From Anaerolineales bacterium (GTDB lineage Bacteria; Chloroflexota; Anaerolineae; Anaerolineales; Villigracilaceae), in assembly GCA_014379595.1 (NCBI GenBank), contig JACMLM010000003.1:20327-84326 (forward strand): a DNA stretch of 64,000 bases, read 5' to 3'. Of this stretch, positions 48,273 through 56,962 are shown piece by piece. A model generated the notes under the pieces. The model searched no databases, was not told the DNA's origin, and worked only from the letters and a program-made list of their open reading frames with translations. The position numbers were made by a program, and so were the translations under genes. How positions within the stretch are numbered: position 1 is the first letter of the stretch; the number at the start of each line of letters is the position of its first letter.

Positions 48273-49168
48273 TATATTTCTGCCATCTCTCGCGCATGTT
48301 CAACAAGTCCGAGCGAGGCCAATCTCGCATTATAGAATTCGTCTGTTAATTTACGATGGTTATGAAAGTTAGCCTGACATACATCTTCAGTGAAATTGGT
48401 TTCGCTGCCAATGCCAAACCTGCGAGCGGTTCGCTGCATTTGATATTTTCGCGTCCACTCTTCCAGGCGGTCACCATGTTTGCCGCTAAGTGGCGATTCA
48501 AGCAGACGTTGAATTTGATTCGGCTGATTCCTTGATGGAACTTCTAACAAATTTGGCGCAGACATTCCAGAGTTTGGCAAAATGGTTTTCGTCCACAAGT
48601 TGGCAGCCCGCAATCGTTGATATACATCTATTCCTGTAATCGGGATCATTTGGCATATTTCACGTGCAGGGTACAAATCTTGTTGAGGCCAGGTCAATAC
48701 CTTTTCAGAAACCAGCAAATTTACACAGATCGTATGTCCAAATGGTCGCATCATGCGCGCAAAGGTAACGGCAAATGCACGCGCTGTCCACAAGCGGCCC
48801 GTTTGAGTTACGAGCATATAATCTATATCTGCAGCACTGGAGAGATTCATCACGGCCAGCGAGCCTGTCAACGCAACCATACGCACAAATGGCAATGAAC
48901 CCAGAATGCGCCCATAAGTTATAGCTTGTTTATAGACTTTACGCGAAGCAGACTCGCGCTGTATTCGTACATGGACAATTTCATAGCGCCCGGAGAGAAA
49001 ATAATAACCGTCATGGGAATCAATCTTGTTCATTTGTGCTACACATCTTAAAACATCATCCTGCTCGGCCGGAGCAACAAGATAACGATGCAACTCACCG
49101 ATTGTGAGTGGATAATCGAATATATCCGAGTAGACCAGTGTTTCAAGAATGGCATTCTCAAGCGACAT
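48272..49168 (-). CDS. Nucleotidyltransferase-fold protein, first gene of the radical SAM operon
   Basis: A 298-aa protein. About residues 1-70 look like a winged-helix or small helical domain (VYSDIFDYPLTIGELHRYLV). TGSLAVMNLSSAADIDYML (about 107-125) gives the GS...DxD NTase metal site. The C-terminal part is helical. The start at 49168 is supported by a near-consensus promoter 10 nt upstream; the longer in-frame extension would begin upstream of that promoter. It may activate a substrate with a nucleotide or regulate the operon; not known. Confidence 0.75.
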   Translation of the reverse strand: MSLENAILETLVYSDIFDYPLTIGELHRYLVAPAEQDDVLRCVAQMNKIDSHDGYYFLSGRYEIVHVRIQRESASRKVYKQAITYGRILGSLPFVRMVALTGSLAVMNLSSAADIDYMLVTQTGRLWTARAFAVTFARMMRPFGHTICVNLLVSEKVLTWPQQDLYPAREICQMIPITGIDVYQRLRAANLWTKTILPNSGMSAPNLLEVPSRNQPNQIQRLLESPLSGKHGDRLEEWTRKYQMQRTARRFGIGSETNFTEDVCQANFHNHRKLTDEFYNARLASLGLVEHAREMAEI

Positions 49169-49178
49169 GTTGAAAGAA

Positions 49179-49207
49179 ACTATACTTTGTGCACATCTAT
49201 CTGTCAA
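49179..49207 (-). promoter_or_regulatory. Promoter of the nine-gene radical SAM operon
   Basis: On the minus strand TTGACA (49207-49202), a 17-nt spacer and TATAGT (49184-49179): close to perfect sigma-70 consensus. The ATG lies 10 nt after the -10 box, so the leader would be about 4 nt. This fixes the operon start. Confidence 0.8.
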
Positions 49208-49229
49208 CGAAATCTGATATAAATTAACG

Positions 49230-49258
49230 TTGTCTAATCCGCATATTAATGGAATAAT
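49230..49258 (+). promoter_or_regulatory. Putative divergent promoter for the glycosyltransferase gene
   Basis: TTGTCT (49230-49235), a 17-nt spacer and AATAAT (49253-49258), with the ATG at 49269, again 10 nt after the -10 box. It is back to back with the operon promoter and has the same geometry, but the boxes are weaker. Confidence 0.5.
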
Positions 49259-49268
49259 TCCACTTTCC

Positions 49269-50423
49269 ATGCATCTCGTTATCGTCAGCCCATTTCCACC
49301 CGCTATTACTGGTATAGGACAATACGGGTATCACATTACACGCGCAATTGCAAATACTAACGAATTCTCTTGTATCACCGTGCTTGCAGGTGCAAATGCC
49401 ACTCCCACCAGCCATCCTAATCACTTAGGGAAAACAAAGCTTGAGTATTGCTGGCAGCCAGGTCAATTAAAAGCACCACAGACTATTGTGGCACGTGTAA
49501 AGGAAATAAATCCAGACCTGGTTTGGTTCAATCTTGGCGCAAGTGTTTTTGGCAAATCACCCATACTAAATTTATCTGGCATGTTGACGCCTATGCTAGT
49601 GCGGCGCATGGGATACCCAACAGTTGTCACATTGCATGAACTGGTTGCACTTGCGGATTTGCACGCGTTAAATGCGCCAGGTGGGATACTCGCCCCAATG
49701 GGAGCACATCTTTTGACCAAGCTTGCTTCACAGTCAGATGTTGTTTGTCTCACAATGCGTCATTACGCAGACTGGTTATCATCTCGCGGCGTGGATTGTA
49801 TGCACATTCCAATTGGAGCATATCACGAACCTGAGTTGCTCGAAGAAGAAGCATCACAAGAATTTTTATTCTTCACAACATTAGCTCCGTTCAAGGGGCT
49901 GGAAATTTTACTAAAGGCATTTGAAAATTTAAGGGTGGAATTTCCAAAAATAAAATTAACAATTGCAGGCGCAGAGCACACACGCTTCCCCAATTATGCA
50001 AGTGATTTGAAGGTTAATTTTAACAGCACACACAATATTCAATGGCTTGGACAAGTAGCAGAAGAAAACGTGATACAGCTTTTTCGTCGCGCACAAGTTG
50101 TGGTCTTGCCATACACCGCATCTACTGGTTCTTCCAGTGTTTTATATCAAGCCGCAACCTGGGGACGTGCTGTAGTGGCTTCAGACCTAAATGAAAATAA
50201 AAGGCTTGCCCGAGAGAACAATCTGCAGTTTCAATTTTTTGAAAGCGGGAATATTGAAAGTCTGCAAAATTCCATGCGCACTTTGATCAGCTCTCCTGAC
50301 CTGAGAAAATCACAAGCAAAACATAATTTCAACTCAATTCAACGGGCACGCCCAACTGCAATCAGCCATCATTATATGGAAGCCTTCAATCGAGCATTTG
50401 AAAAACATAAAAATCGAAAATAG
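49269..50423 (+). CDS. GT4-type glycosyltransferase
   Basis: A 384-aa GT-B fold glycosyltransferase. N-terminal MHLVIVSPFPPAITGIGQYG gives the acceptor-domain GxGxY loop; the C-terminal domain has TTLAPFKGLEILLKAFENL (about residues 203-221) and VLPYTASTGSSSVLYQAATW (about 281-300), where the usual E-x7-E is replaced by a Ser/Ala-rich form. The start is taken at 49269, 10 nt after a putative -10 box. Likely transfers a hexose onto a lipid or glycan made with the neighbouring genes. Confidence 0.85.
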   Translation: MHLVIVSPFPPAITGIGQYGYHITRAIANTNEFSCITVLAGANATPTSHPNHLGKTKLEYCWQPGQLKAPQTIVARVKEINPDLVWFNLGASVFGKSPILNLSGMLTPMLVRRMGYPTVVTLHELVALADLHALNAPGGILAPMGAHLLTKLASQSDVVCLTMRHYADWLSSRGVDCMHIPIGAYHEPELLEEEASQEFLFFTTLAPFKGLEILLKAFENLRVEFPKIKLTIAGAEHTRFPNYASDLKVNFNSTHNIQWLGQVAEENVIQLFRRAQVVVLPYTASTGSSSVLYQAATWGRAVVASDLNENKRLARENNLQFQFFESGNIESLQNSMRTLISSPDLRKSQAKHNFNSIQRARPTAISHHYMEAFNRAFEKHKNRK

Positions 50424-50445
50424 ATTCCATACCACTATTACGACT

Positions 50446-52140
50446 ATGATTCCGCGCCAAGTTCGTCTTGCAATTTTGCTTGCGCTTCTCTGTCACGGAT
50501 TATTTATCCTAACCGCGCGATACCGCCTAAGTTATGACGCATATACCCATATGTTCTTTGCTGACCATTATGCAAAGGATTGGTTCTCATTATGGGACGT
50601 ACGTTGGTATACAGGTTTTGAAGTTGTCTCTTATCCGCCGCTAGTTCATCAACTGATCGCTCTGCTCATACCCGTGGTTGGATTTGATAAAGCCTATGCC
50701 ATCCTCTTATGGCTCGTCACAACTTTATATCCACTAGGCATTTATGCATTTAGCAGAATCTTCGTAGGGAAAACTGCATCGTCCTACGCAGCGCTTGCTT
50801 CTGCGGTTATGCTCCCCATTTATGTCACTGCTCATATCTTTGGTCAATTACCATTCCTTACCGCAACCCTTTTTGCTTTATTCGGCGCGGCTGCAACTGC
50901 AAAGTTTTTACAGAACGGCGGGTTATATAATTTTCTTTTAGCAATTTCAATCATTGCCACCACAATGGCAGCACATCATGCCACTCTGCTCGTTCAGCCA
51001 TTCATTATTCTGGCTGTCATTATTTATCAACTCAACACACACAATTGGAAGAAAACTTTATCAAGACTCTTCATTTTTCTTCTATTCGCAATTCCCGCAG
51101 GGATCATCGTTATCTGGCCCTTTTGGGGATGGGGCATGAATCAACAATTACAAACACCCATAGACCATCTCTCCCGTCATAATTTCTTCACTGACCCATT
51201 TGCTCCGAAGATCTTTTTCTGGCCATTTTATTTTCCCATCCTTGCAATCATTCCATTTCTTTTTTACAAATGGCCGAGAAAATTTATTGGCTTGCAATTT
51301 TCATTCCTCCTTCTATTTATCCTTGGCCTCGGCGGTACAACCCCTCTCCCGCATCTCCTCTTCGGCAAAAGCTGGGAATGGCTTACTTATGACCGTTTCG
51401 CTTTTTGGGCAAGCTTAATTCTTGCTTTCTTCTTTGGGATTCTGTTTATTCATTTTCGTAAGTGGATAAAGAACCGTGTCACTCTTAAACCGCTTCCTGC
51501 TGCGCTTCGAGGGAATTTTATTTCTGCTGTAACATTTTCCATTTTTATATGCGCCTCAATTGGGTCATGGTTCACTCCATTTTTCCTCCCCTCCCAACCA
51601 GAGCCAATTGACATGCGACCAATCGTTGATTTTCTAAATGAGGCAGATCATTCTCAATGGCGCTATCTCACCTTTGGCTTTGGTGATCAATTCGCATATC
51701 TAAACATGCTCACCAAAGCCACAACAATAGACGGAAGTTATCACACAGCACGCACCCTACCTGAATTACGTGAAAGCGGAATTGGTCAAATTGACACAGC
51801 ATTTTGGACACTAAAAGGAATCCCAGCAATTGCGCCGATTTTGCAAGTCTCAGGTGAGTATGGTATCCGTTGGGGTTTTGTCAATCGCAGAGAATATATA
51901 TCAGAGTTAAAAAGAAATGGCTGGGTCTTCGTTAAATTTCTAAATAATGAGATCCAGGTTTGGGAAAATCCAGAAGCAATCATACCTAACCCATCCATCC
52001 CGCCCAAAGAAAATAAACTAGCGAAATTGTCCTGGGGAATATTGCCGTTGTTGTCCCTAAGCTTGACCATCATTTTGGCTAGCTCCAGATTTTTGACAAT
52101 AAATCGATGCAGACCATATCCCCCATGCAAGCCATTGTAA
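50446..52140 (+). CDS. GT-C-like polytopic membrane protein
   Basis: A 564-aa protein with 10-12 helices. A loop after helix 1 holds LSYDAYTHMFFADHYAKDW (about residues 24-42), with the Asp/His positions typical of GT-C lipid-phosphosugar transferases and the related family annotated as 6-pyruvoyl-tetrahydropterin-synthase-related membrane proteins. The soluble C-terminal part is outward-facing. The start at 50446 is the first Met at the membrane helix. Its last 84 nt overlap the convergent O-antigen-ligase-like gene. Confidence 0.75.
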   Translation: MIPRQVRLAILLALLCHGLFILTARYRLSYDAYTHMFFADHYAKDWFSLWDVRWYTGFEVVSYPPLVHQLIALLIPVVGFDKAYAILLWLVTTLYPLGIYAFSRIFVGKTASSYAALASAVMLPIYVTAHIFGQLPFLTATLFALFGAAATAKFLQNGGLYNFLLAISIIATTMAAHHATLLVQPFIILAVIIYQLNTHNWKKTLSRLFIFLLFAIPAGIIVIWPFWGWGMNQQLQTPIDHLSRHNFFTDPFAPKIFFWPFYFPILAIIPFLFYKWPRKFIGLQFSFLLLFILGLGGTTPLPHLLFGKSWEWLTYDRFAFWASLILAFFFGILFIHFRKWIKNRVTLKPLPAALRGNFISAVTFSIFICASIGSWFTPFFLPSQPEPIDMRPIVDFLNEADHSQWRYLTFGFGDQFAYLNMLTKATTIDGSYHTARTLPELRESGIGQIDTAFWTLKGIPAIAPILQVSGEYGIRWGFVNRREYISELKRNGWVFVKFLNNEIQVWENPEAIIPNPSIPPKENKLAKLSWGILPLLSLSLTIILASSRFLTINRCRPYPPCKPL

Positions 52141-53418
52141 AGCACGTCCAGGTACCAACATCCATGTGTAATGATCAAAAAGTCCAATTACCATCAGAGC
52201 CAGCATAACTGAGAATGCAGCAATTGATGCAGGTATTTGAAAAATACGTTGGCGTTGCCAAATGAAAAAGACAAAAGGAAAAAGCATTAATCCAAAGTAG
52301 AAGGCTGCTCCAATAACCCCTGTCTCTAGAGCCGATGCTACTAGTGTAAAGTGTGGCGGTTCATAGCGTATAGAAAGCAATGGATATGCTTCTCTTAGTG
52401 CTGTCACCGAAACACCAAGTCCTATACCTACTGGCATATTATCAACGAAAATATATAAAGCTGCCTCGAACAGATAAACACGTTCAATAAGCGATCCTTG
52501 CTCAATTTGATTGTTTGAAAACGAATTACCTGTGTTTAAACGAGAACTAAGATAGGGCAAGTCATGGATAAGGAAAGGCGTTAAACCTAATATACAGATT
52601 AGTCCGAGAATCATGATGCGTTTTAATGTCTTGGTATTGCGTTTAGAAACTTCTACACCCACAATCAAAAGACTTCCAGCTATAAATGCAAGCCAAGCTG
52701 AACGGGAGAAAGTTAACATGAGTGCAATACTTCCCAATCCGATCACAATCACAAGGGCAATATCATAAATCTGCGAACGGTGTGAATAAATAAAGCCAGC
52801 TAAAAGGATTAATAATCCAACTGCCAGACATCCACCTAAAATATTTGGATGAGCACTGAGACCATATGCGCGCAAAAAACGACCGCCGCCAGCGGTAAGA
52901 ACACTCGTTCCTTGGCGAAGCGGATCAAGGTCATATTCACCGATGGCTTGAAATCCCAAATCATCTTGCAATAAGGACTGTCCAATTGCAAAGGTAGATT
53001 GAATCAAAACTTGAACAGCAGCAGGAACTACCACCCACTCTGGTGAATGAATCTCGTTGATAATGAACAGGAAAAATAAAAACAATATACTAAATCGCAG
53101 CGCATGATAGGCTGTTAGCGGCACATCCCAGCTGTTAATCAGAGAAAGCCACCCTGCAAGAGTTAGTCCAAGTAAGGGAATCCAAATATGAGCAGGGCCA
53201 AAAGAAATTTTTCTAGGTTCAACGAGAAAAGACAGTATCCAGAAGATTAATACAGCCAGCATGGCAATATCCGATGCAAAGAGTAAAAAATCTGTGTAAT
53301 CCCCATATACAGGCGGGTTGGGTCGTGATAATAGTGTTTCCCGCCAATGAACAGGAATAAGAATAATTGTCACCGCAAAAGAAAGTCGCGCAAGTAAAAT
53401 CAAAGATCGTTTCATCAT
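52057..53418 (-). CDS. O-antigen ligase / Wzy_C-type membrane protein
   Basis: A 453-aa protein with about 11-12 helices and a large outward loop. FLRAYGLSAHPNILGGCLAV (about residues 184-203) is the RxxG...HPN signature of O-antigen ligase (WaaL/Wzy_C) proteins, which join or polymerise lipid-linked glycans outside. The start is set at 53418, or 53415, after a minus-strand TATAAT. It overlaps the GT-C gene tail-to-tail by 84 nt. Confidence 0.82.
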   Translation of the reverse strand: MMKRSLILLARLSFAVTIILIPVHWRETLLSRPNPPVYGDYTDFLLFASDIAMLAVLIFWILSFLVEPRKISFGPAHIWIPLLGLTLAGWLSLINSWDVPLTAYHALRFSILFLFFLFIINEIHSPEWVVVPAAVQVLIQSTFAIGQSLLQDDLGFQAIGEYDLDPLRQGTSVLTAGGGRFLRAYGLSAHPNILGGCLAVGLLILLAGFIYSHRSQIYDIALVIVIGLGSIALMLTFSRSAWLAFIAGSLLIVGVEVSKRNTKTLKRIMILGLICILGLTPFLIHDLPYLSSRLNTGNSFSNNQIEQGSLIERVYLFEAALYIFVDNMPVGIGLGVSVTALREAYPLLSIRYEPPHFTLVASALETGVIGAAFYFGLMLFPFVFFIWQRQRIFQIPASIAAFSVMLALMVIGLFDHYTWMLVPGRALQWLAWGIWSASIYCQKSGASQNDGQA

Positions 53419-53434
53419 AAAAGAAGAAGTCGCA

Positions 53435-53442
53435 ATTATAAT
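53435..53442. promoter_or_regulatory. Palindromic -10 box shared by divergent genes
   Basis: ATTATAAT is its own reverse complement and so presents TATAAT on both strands. The plus-strand ATG (53453) is 10 nt beyond the plus -10, and the minus-strand ATG (53418) is 16 nt beyond the minus -10. No good -35 box on either side. Confidence 0.5.
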
Positions 53443-53452
53443 GTTTCTTCTT

Positions 53453-54553
53453 ATGCCAAATTCCATTGCAATTGTCCACGAATGGCTCAATACATATGGT
53501 GGGTCAGAAAGATTACTCACTGAAATACTAAAAATATATCCACAAGCTGAATTGCATGCGCTTATTTATAATAAGCAAAATCTTATTAACACACCTCTTC
53601 ACGGACGGAGTGTAAAAACATCCTTCCTGCAGCATATTCCAAAAGTTTCGAATCTCTACCGCGGACTTTTACCTCTCATGCCAATTGCAATCGAATCTCT
53701 GGATGTGAGCCAATATGATGTTGTCATTTCCATTTCACATGCAGTTGCTCACGGAATCAAAACTCACAAAAATCAAATCCATATTTCCTGCGTTTGCACA
53801 CCCATGAGATATGCCTGGCATCTACAAGATGATTATCTGCATCTACATCACCTGGATAAACCCATCATCGGCTCCGCTGCGCGCCTAGCCTTGAGCCTGC
53901 TCCGCCGTTGGGACAAAGAATCAGCATCTCGGGCAGATCACCTGCTCGCCATCTCACACTGGACAGCGCAGAAAATAAAGCAAGCATGGGATCGTGATTC
54001 CCATGTTATTTACCCTCCAGTGGATGTGAAACGATTCTCCCCTGCAAAAGAACGAGACGATTATTATCTCTTCGTTGCAAGGCTCGTGCCATACAAAATG
54101 ACAACTGAGATCATTAAAGCATTCAACGAATTAAAACTTCCGCTCATCATAGTTGGCGATGGCCCTGAAATGTCTCATTTGCAAAAATTGGCAAAAGAAA
54201 ATATAAAGTTATTGGGGTATCAACCTGATTCTGTAGTTACTGATTTAATGAACCGAACAAAGGGATTCGTCTACATGGCTGTGGAAGATTTTGGAATTGC
54301 CATGGTTGAAGCCCAAGCTGCAGGGTGTCCTGTGATTGCATATCATAAAGGCGGCGCAGCGGAAATTGTTCAAGATGCAGAAACAGGCATCTTATTTCAG
54401 GAGCAAACCTCAAGTAGTTTGATCGAGGCTATTCACCATTTCGAGAGCATAAAATTAAACAGCGAAGCCGCACAAATCAATGCGGCTCGCTTTTCATCTG
54501 AAAGGTTTCGAGATGAGTTTTCTAGTTATCTGGATAAAGTTATCAATCGTTAA
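53453..54553 (+). CDS. GT4-type glycosyltransferase
   Basis: A 366-aa GT-B glycosyltransferase. N-terminal IAIVHEWLNTYGGSERLL; the C-terminal donor domain has FVARLVPYKMTTEIIKAF (about residues 203-220), IIVGDGPEMSHL (about 228-239) and AVEDFGIAMVEAQAAGCPVI (about 278-297), containing the E-x7-E pair. Typical of mannosyl/glucosyltransferases of polysaccharide loci. The start at 53453 is set by TATAAT at 53437-53442 with no Shine-Dalgarno. Overlaps the end of the convergent LLM gene by 4 nt. Confidence 0.88.
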   Translation: MPNSIAIVHEWLNTYGGSERLLTEILKIYPQAELHALIYNKQNLINTPLHGRSVKTSFLQHIPKVSNLYRGLLPLMPIAIESLDVSQYDVVISISHAVAHGIKTHKNQIHISCVCTPMRYAWHLQDDYLHLHHLDKPIIGSAARLALSLLRRWDKESASRADHLLAISHWTAQKIKQAWDRDSHVIYPPVDVKRFSPAKERDDYYLFVARLVPYKMTTEIIKAFNELKLPLIIVGDGPEMSHLQKLAKENIKLLGYQPDSVVTDLMNRTKGFVYMAVEDFGIAMVEAQAAGCPVIAYHKGGAAEIVQDAETGILFQEQTSSSLIEAIHHFESIKLNSEAAQINAARFSSERFRDEFSSYLDKVINR

Positions 54554-55464
54554 AGTACAGCCTTCGCCAAAGCTTCCAACCCAGCCAGATCATCCAAGTC
54601 CAGCCATTGCAACATCACGCGTTGAAGTCCATGAGCTTCAAGTTCATTTAGCTGATCTTTTACTTGACTTGCATTTCCTGCGACAGCTCCATCTGCTTGT
54701 AACTGTTCAAGTGTATTGCCCGTTGACTCTATCTTTTGCTTGAGTGCAGAATCATTATGTCCAAATATGCAACCTGTCATCATTGAGCGTCTTACAGACT
54801 TGGGGGCGCGCTTTTCTTTTATAAGTAAGTCATCTAGCTGAGTATTCAGTTTCTTAAATTCAGCTGATGATAAATAAACTGCGTTCCACTCATCAGCATA
54901 ACGGGCGACAAACTCCGGAGTGCGTTTATGCCCATTTCCGCCGATCAGGATTCGAGGTCCGCCTGAGCGTTGTGGCCGAGGCAAAAGTGGCGCTTCACGA
55001 AGTTGAAAATATTTTCCGTTGAATGAGACAGGCTGGTCACTTTTCAATAACTGCGTAACCACTTGCATCCCTTCTTCAAAACGGTCAAAGCGCTCGCGCA
55101 CATCGAGCAAATCAAATCCAAAAAGATGATGTTCACGTTCCTGCCATCCGCCGCCGAGGCCTAATGTTAAACGGCCATTTGAAAGGTCATCTACTGCTGA
55201 GGCCATGCGTGCAGTAAACGCTGGATGACGAAATGAAAAAGGTGTAACCAGCGGACCAAACTCGATGCGGCTCGTGTTACAAGCCAGCCAGGTGAGCGAA
55301 ACCCATAACTCAAGCGACTCTATATCTGGCGAGTTCGCATTCGTGAAGTGGTCGGAGCGATATAGACCAACAAAACCTAATTCTTCTACAAGGCGGACTA
55401 TCTTTTGCCAACGCGGCCAAGTGAGTCCATTCTGACCTTCAAGCATAATTGCAACTTCCAGCAT
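54550..55464 (-). CDS. LLM-class F420-dependent oxidoreductase
   Basis: A 304-aa TIM-barrel luciferase-like enzyme (TIGR03560-type). Seen: the N-terminal EVAIMLEGQNGLTWPRW, RIEFGPLVTPFSFRHPA (about residues 66-82), GRLTLGLGGGWQEREHHLFG (about 97-116) and the cofactor-binding RILIGGNGHKRTPEFVARYA. Such enzymes use F420 (or FMN) to transfer a hydride. A Shine-Dalgarno (AAGGAGT) precedes the ATG. Substrate unknown. Convergent with the GT4 gene, 4-nt overlap. Confidence 0.85.
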   Translation of the reverse strand: MLEVAIMLEGQNGLTWPRWQKIVRLVEELGFVGLYRSDHFTNANSPDIESLELWVSLTWLACNTSRIEFGPLVTPFSFRHPAFTARMASAVDDLSNGRLTLGLGGGWQEREHHLFGFDLLDVRERFDRFEEGMQVVTQLLKSDQPVSFNGKYFQLREAPLLPRPQRSGGPRILIGGNGHKRTPEFVARYADEWNAVYLSSAEFKKLNTQLDDLLIKEKRAPKSVRRSMMTGCIFGHNDSALKQKIESTGNTLEQLQADGAVAGNASQVKDQLNELEAHGLQRVMLQWLDLDDLAGLEALAKAVL

Positions 55465-55521
55465 GGATGACTCCTTATAAACTTTTTCTCTGAGTCTACT
55501 GCAAAAGTTGCAATCTGTTAG

Positions 55522-55974
55522 CTATGCTCCAATTCCACGCGCCATCATTGGGGCGACAAGTAGAATAAGCACAATACCAGTCAATTCAAGATGTACAAAC
55601 AAGCGGATACGTTTGAATTCATCATCTGTAATTTCAGGTGCTTTGTTTTCTTTCAACGCAGTACGCCATTTAAGAAAACGAACTGTTGGATAAATTGACA
55701 ACAAGCCAACTATGATGAACAACGCCATCTTGATCCAGTACATGTTACTGTTCAAGTAAAAAGCAGAGCCTTTTTCAAAAAAGAAAACACGCAACAAACC
55801 AACAACGATCAGTAAGCCTGCTGAAATTCCATAAGCAGAATCAACATGTAAAATGCGGCGCGCTTCCTCCACGGTTAAGTTCTTACGAAATGCAACAAAC
55901 TCATAGACTAATGTTGCTGTCACTGCGAATGCAAATATGTGATGCAGAGTTGCCATTAAAGAATTGATTATCAT
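55522..55974 (-). CDS. DUF2214-family membrane protein
   Basis: A 150-aa protein with four helices and HHIFAFAVTATLVYEFVAFR, followed by RILHVDSAYGISAGLLIVVG; the paired His residues and pattern are typical of DUF2214 proteins. The start at 55974 is set by AGGAGAAAA. No known function; relatives are found in many soil and water bacteria. Confidence 0.8.
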   Translation of the reverse strand: MIINSLMATLHHIFAFAVTATLVYEFVAFRKNLTVEEARRILHVDSAYGISAGLLIVVGLLRVFFFEKGSAFYLNSNMYWIKMALFIIVGLLSIYPTVRFLKWRTALKENKAPEITDDEFKRIRLFVHLELTGIVLILLVAPMMARGIGA

Positions 55975-56011
55975 TTTTCTCCTATAAATATTTCCATACA
56001 ATTGTTTCTTA

Positions 56012-56962
56012 TTATTTCTTTTGAGGGTGGCTCTTATACCAGGCCACAGTTTCTTTGATCGCTTCTTTCATCGATGTTGCCTTCATGCCAAATGTGTTTT
56101 CAAACTTACTTGAGTCCACAATAAAAGGCTTCTCAAATTCGTACATCATCTCAACCATCTCTTTTGCTTCTGGGATGAACAAACCGCCGATCCGCATCAT
56201 GGTTTTTCCCATGGCGCTCATCTTTGGTTCAACACCCATCTCGGCCGCGATCATCCTCACCATCTCTCGCTGAGTCACCCGTGGATTATCATTGGGCATA
56301 TGCCAGGCTTGCCCATCCGCTTCACTGCGCTCACCAAGAACTACCAATGCTTTTCCAAAATCGGGGATATAGGTATGAGTATGCGGTATATCAATATTTC
56401 CCACCAAATTCGCGGCCTTGCCATGCAACAGCGGATAAAAAGTACGCTCACCCATCGCCGCAGTCGGCAATCCCCATGGGCCGAAGAAATCTGATCCACG
56501 ACCAATGGTCACCTTCAATTTTCCATCATGATGAGCAGCGAGGGCGGCTTTGCTCATTTCACTGCGCGTCTTACCTTTGCGCGTGTGCGCGTTATGCGGA
56601 ATATCTTCTGTCAACGGCTTTCCGTTCGTATCGCCGTACATATATAAATTTTCAACCAATACCAACTTGGCATCGCTCCCCGTCAGCCCATCAATGATGG
56701 ATTTTTGAAGCGGCGAAAATTTTTCCGTCCATTCGAAGTAATTTGGCTGGGCGCATTGATACACAACTTTTGTACCGCGCGTCACTTCCTTAACCTGAGC
56801 CTGATCATAAAGATCGGACGCAACCACTTCCACCCCAGCCGGGATTTCATCCATTTTGCCCGATTGATTCACCATGTGGACAGATTCTCCACGCTTGGCA
56901 AGTTCTCCCGCAATGGCGCGTCCAATTGCGCCTGTACCAAAAACAACATGATCAACTGACAT
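56012..56962 (-). CDS. NAD(P)-dependent epimerase / short-chain dehydrogenase
   Basis: A 316-aa extended-SDR-like protein. VVFGTGAIGRAIAGELAKRG (about residues 6-25) is the Rossmann motif (GxGxxG form), and YMYGDTNGK (about 110-118) replaces the SDR YxxxK region, which is therefore atypical. The start at 56962 is set by AGGAGAAAC. It overlaps the DUF4188 gene by 11 nt and is probably co-regulated by the TetR gene. Confidence 0.82.
   Translation of the reverse strand: MSVDHVVFGTGAIGRAIAGELAKRGESVHMVNQSGKMDEIPAGVEVVASDLYDQAQVKEVTRGTKVVYQCAQPNYFEWTEKFSPLQKSIIDGLTGSDAKLVLVENLYMYGDTNGKPLTEDIPHNAHTRKGKTRSEMSKAALAAHHDGKLKVTIGRGSDFFGPWGLPTAAMGERTFYPLLHGKAANLVGNIDIPHTHTYIPDFGKALVVLGERSEADGQAWHMPNDNPRVTQREMVRMIAAEMGVEPKMSAMGKTMMRIGGLFIPEAKEMVEMMYEFEKPFIVDSSKFENTFGMKATSMKEAIKETVAWYKSHPQKK

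Noticed and set aside
49169..49270. N-terminal extension of the operon's first nucleotidyltransferase
   Set aside because: It would begin upstream of the consensus promoter and across the divergent gene's start.
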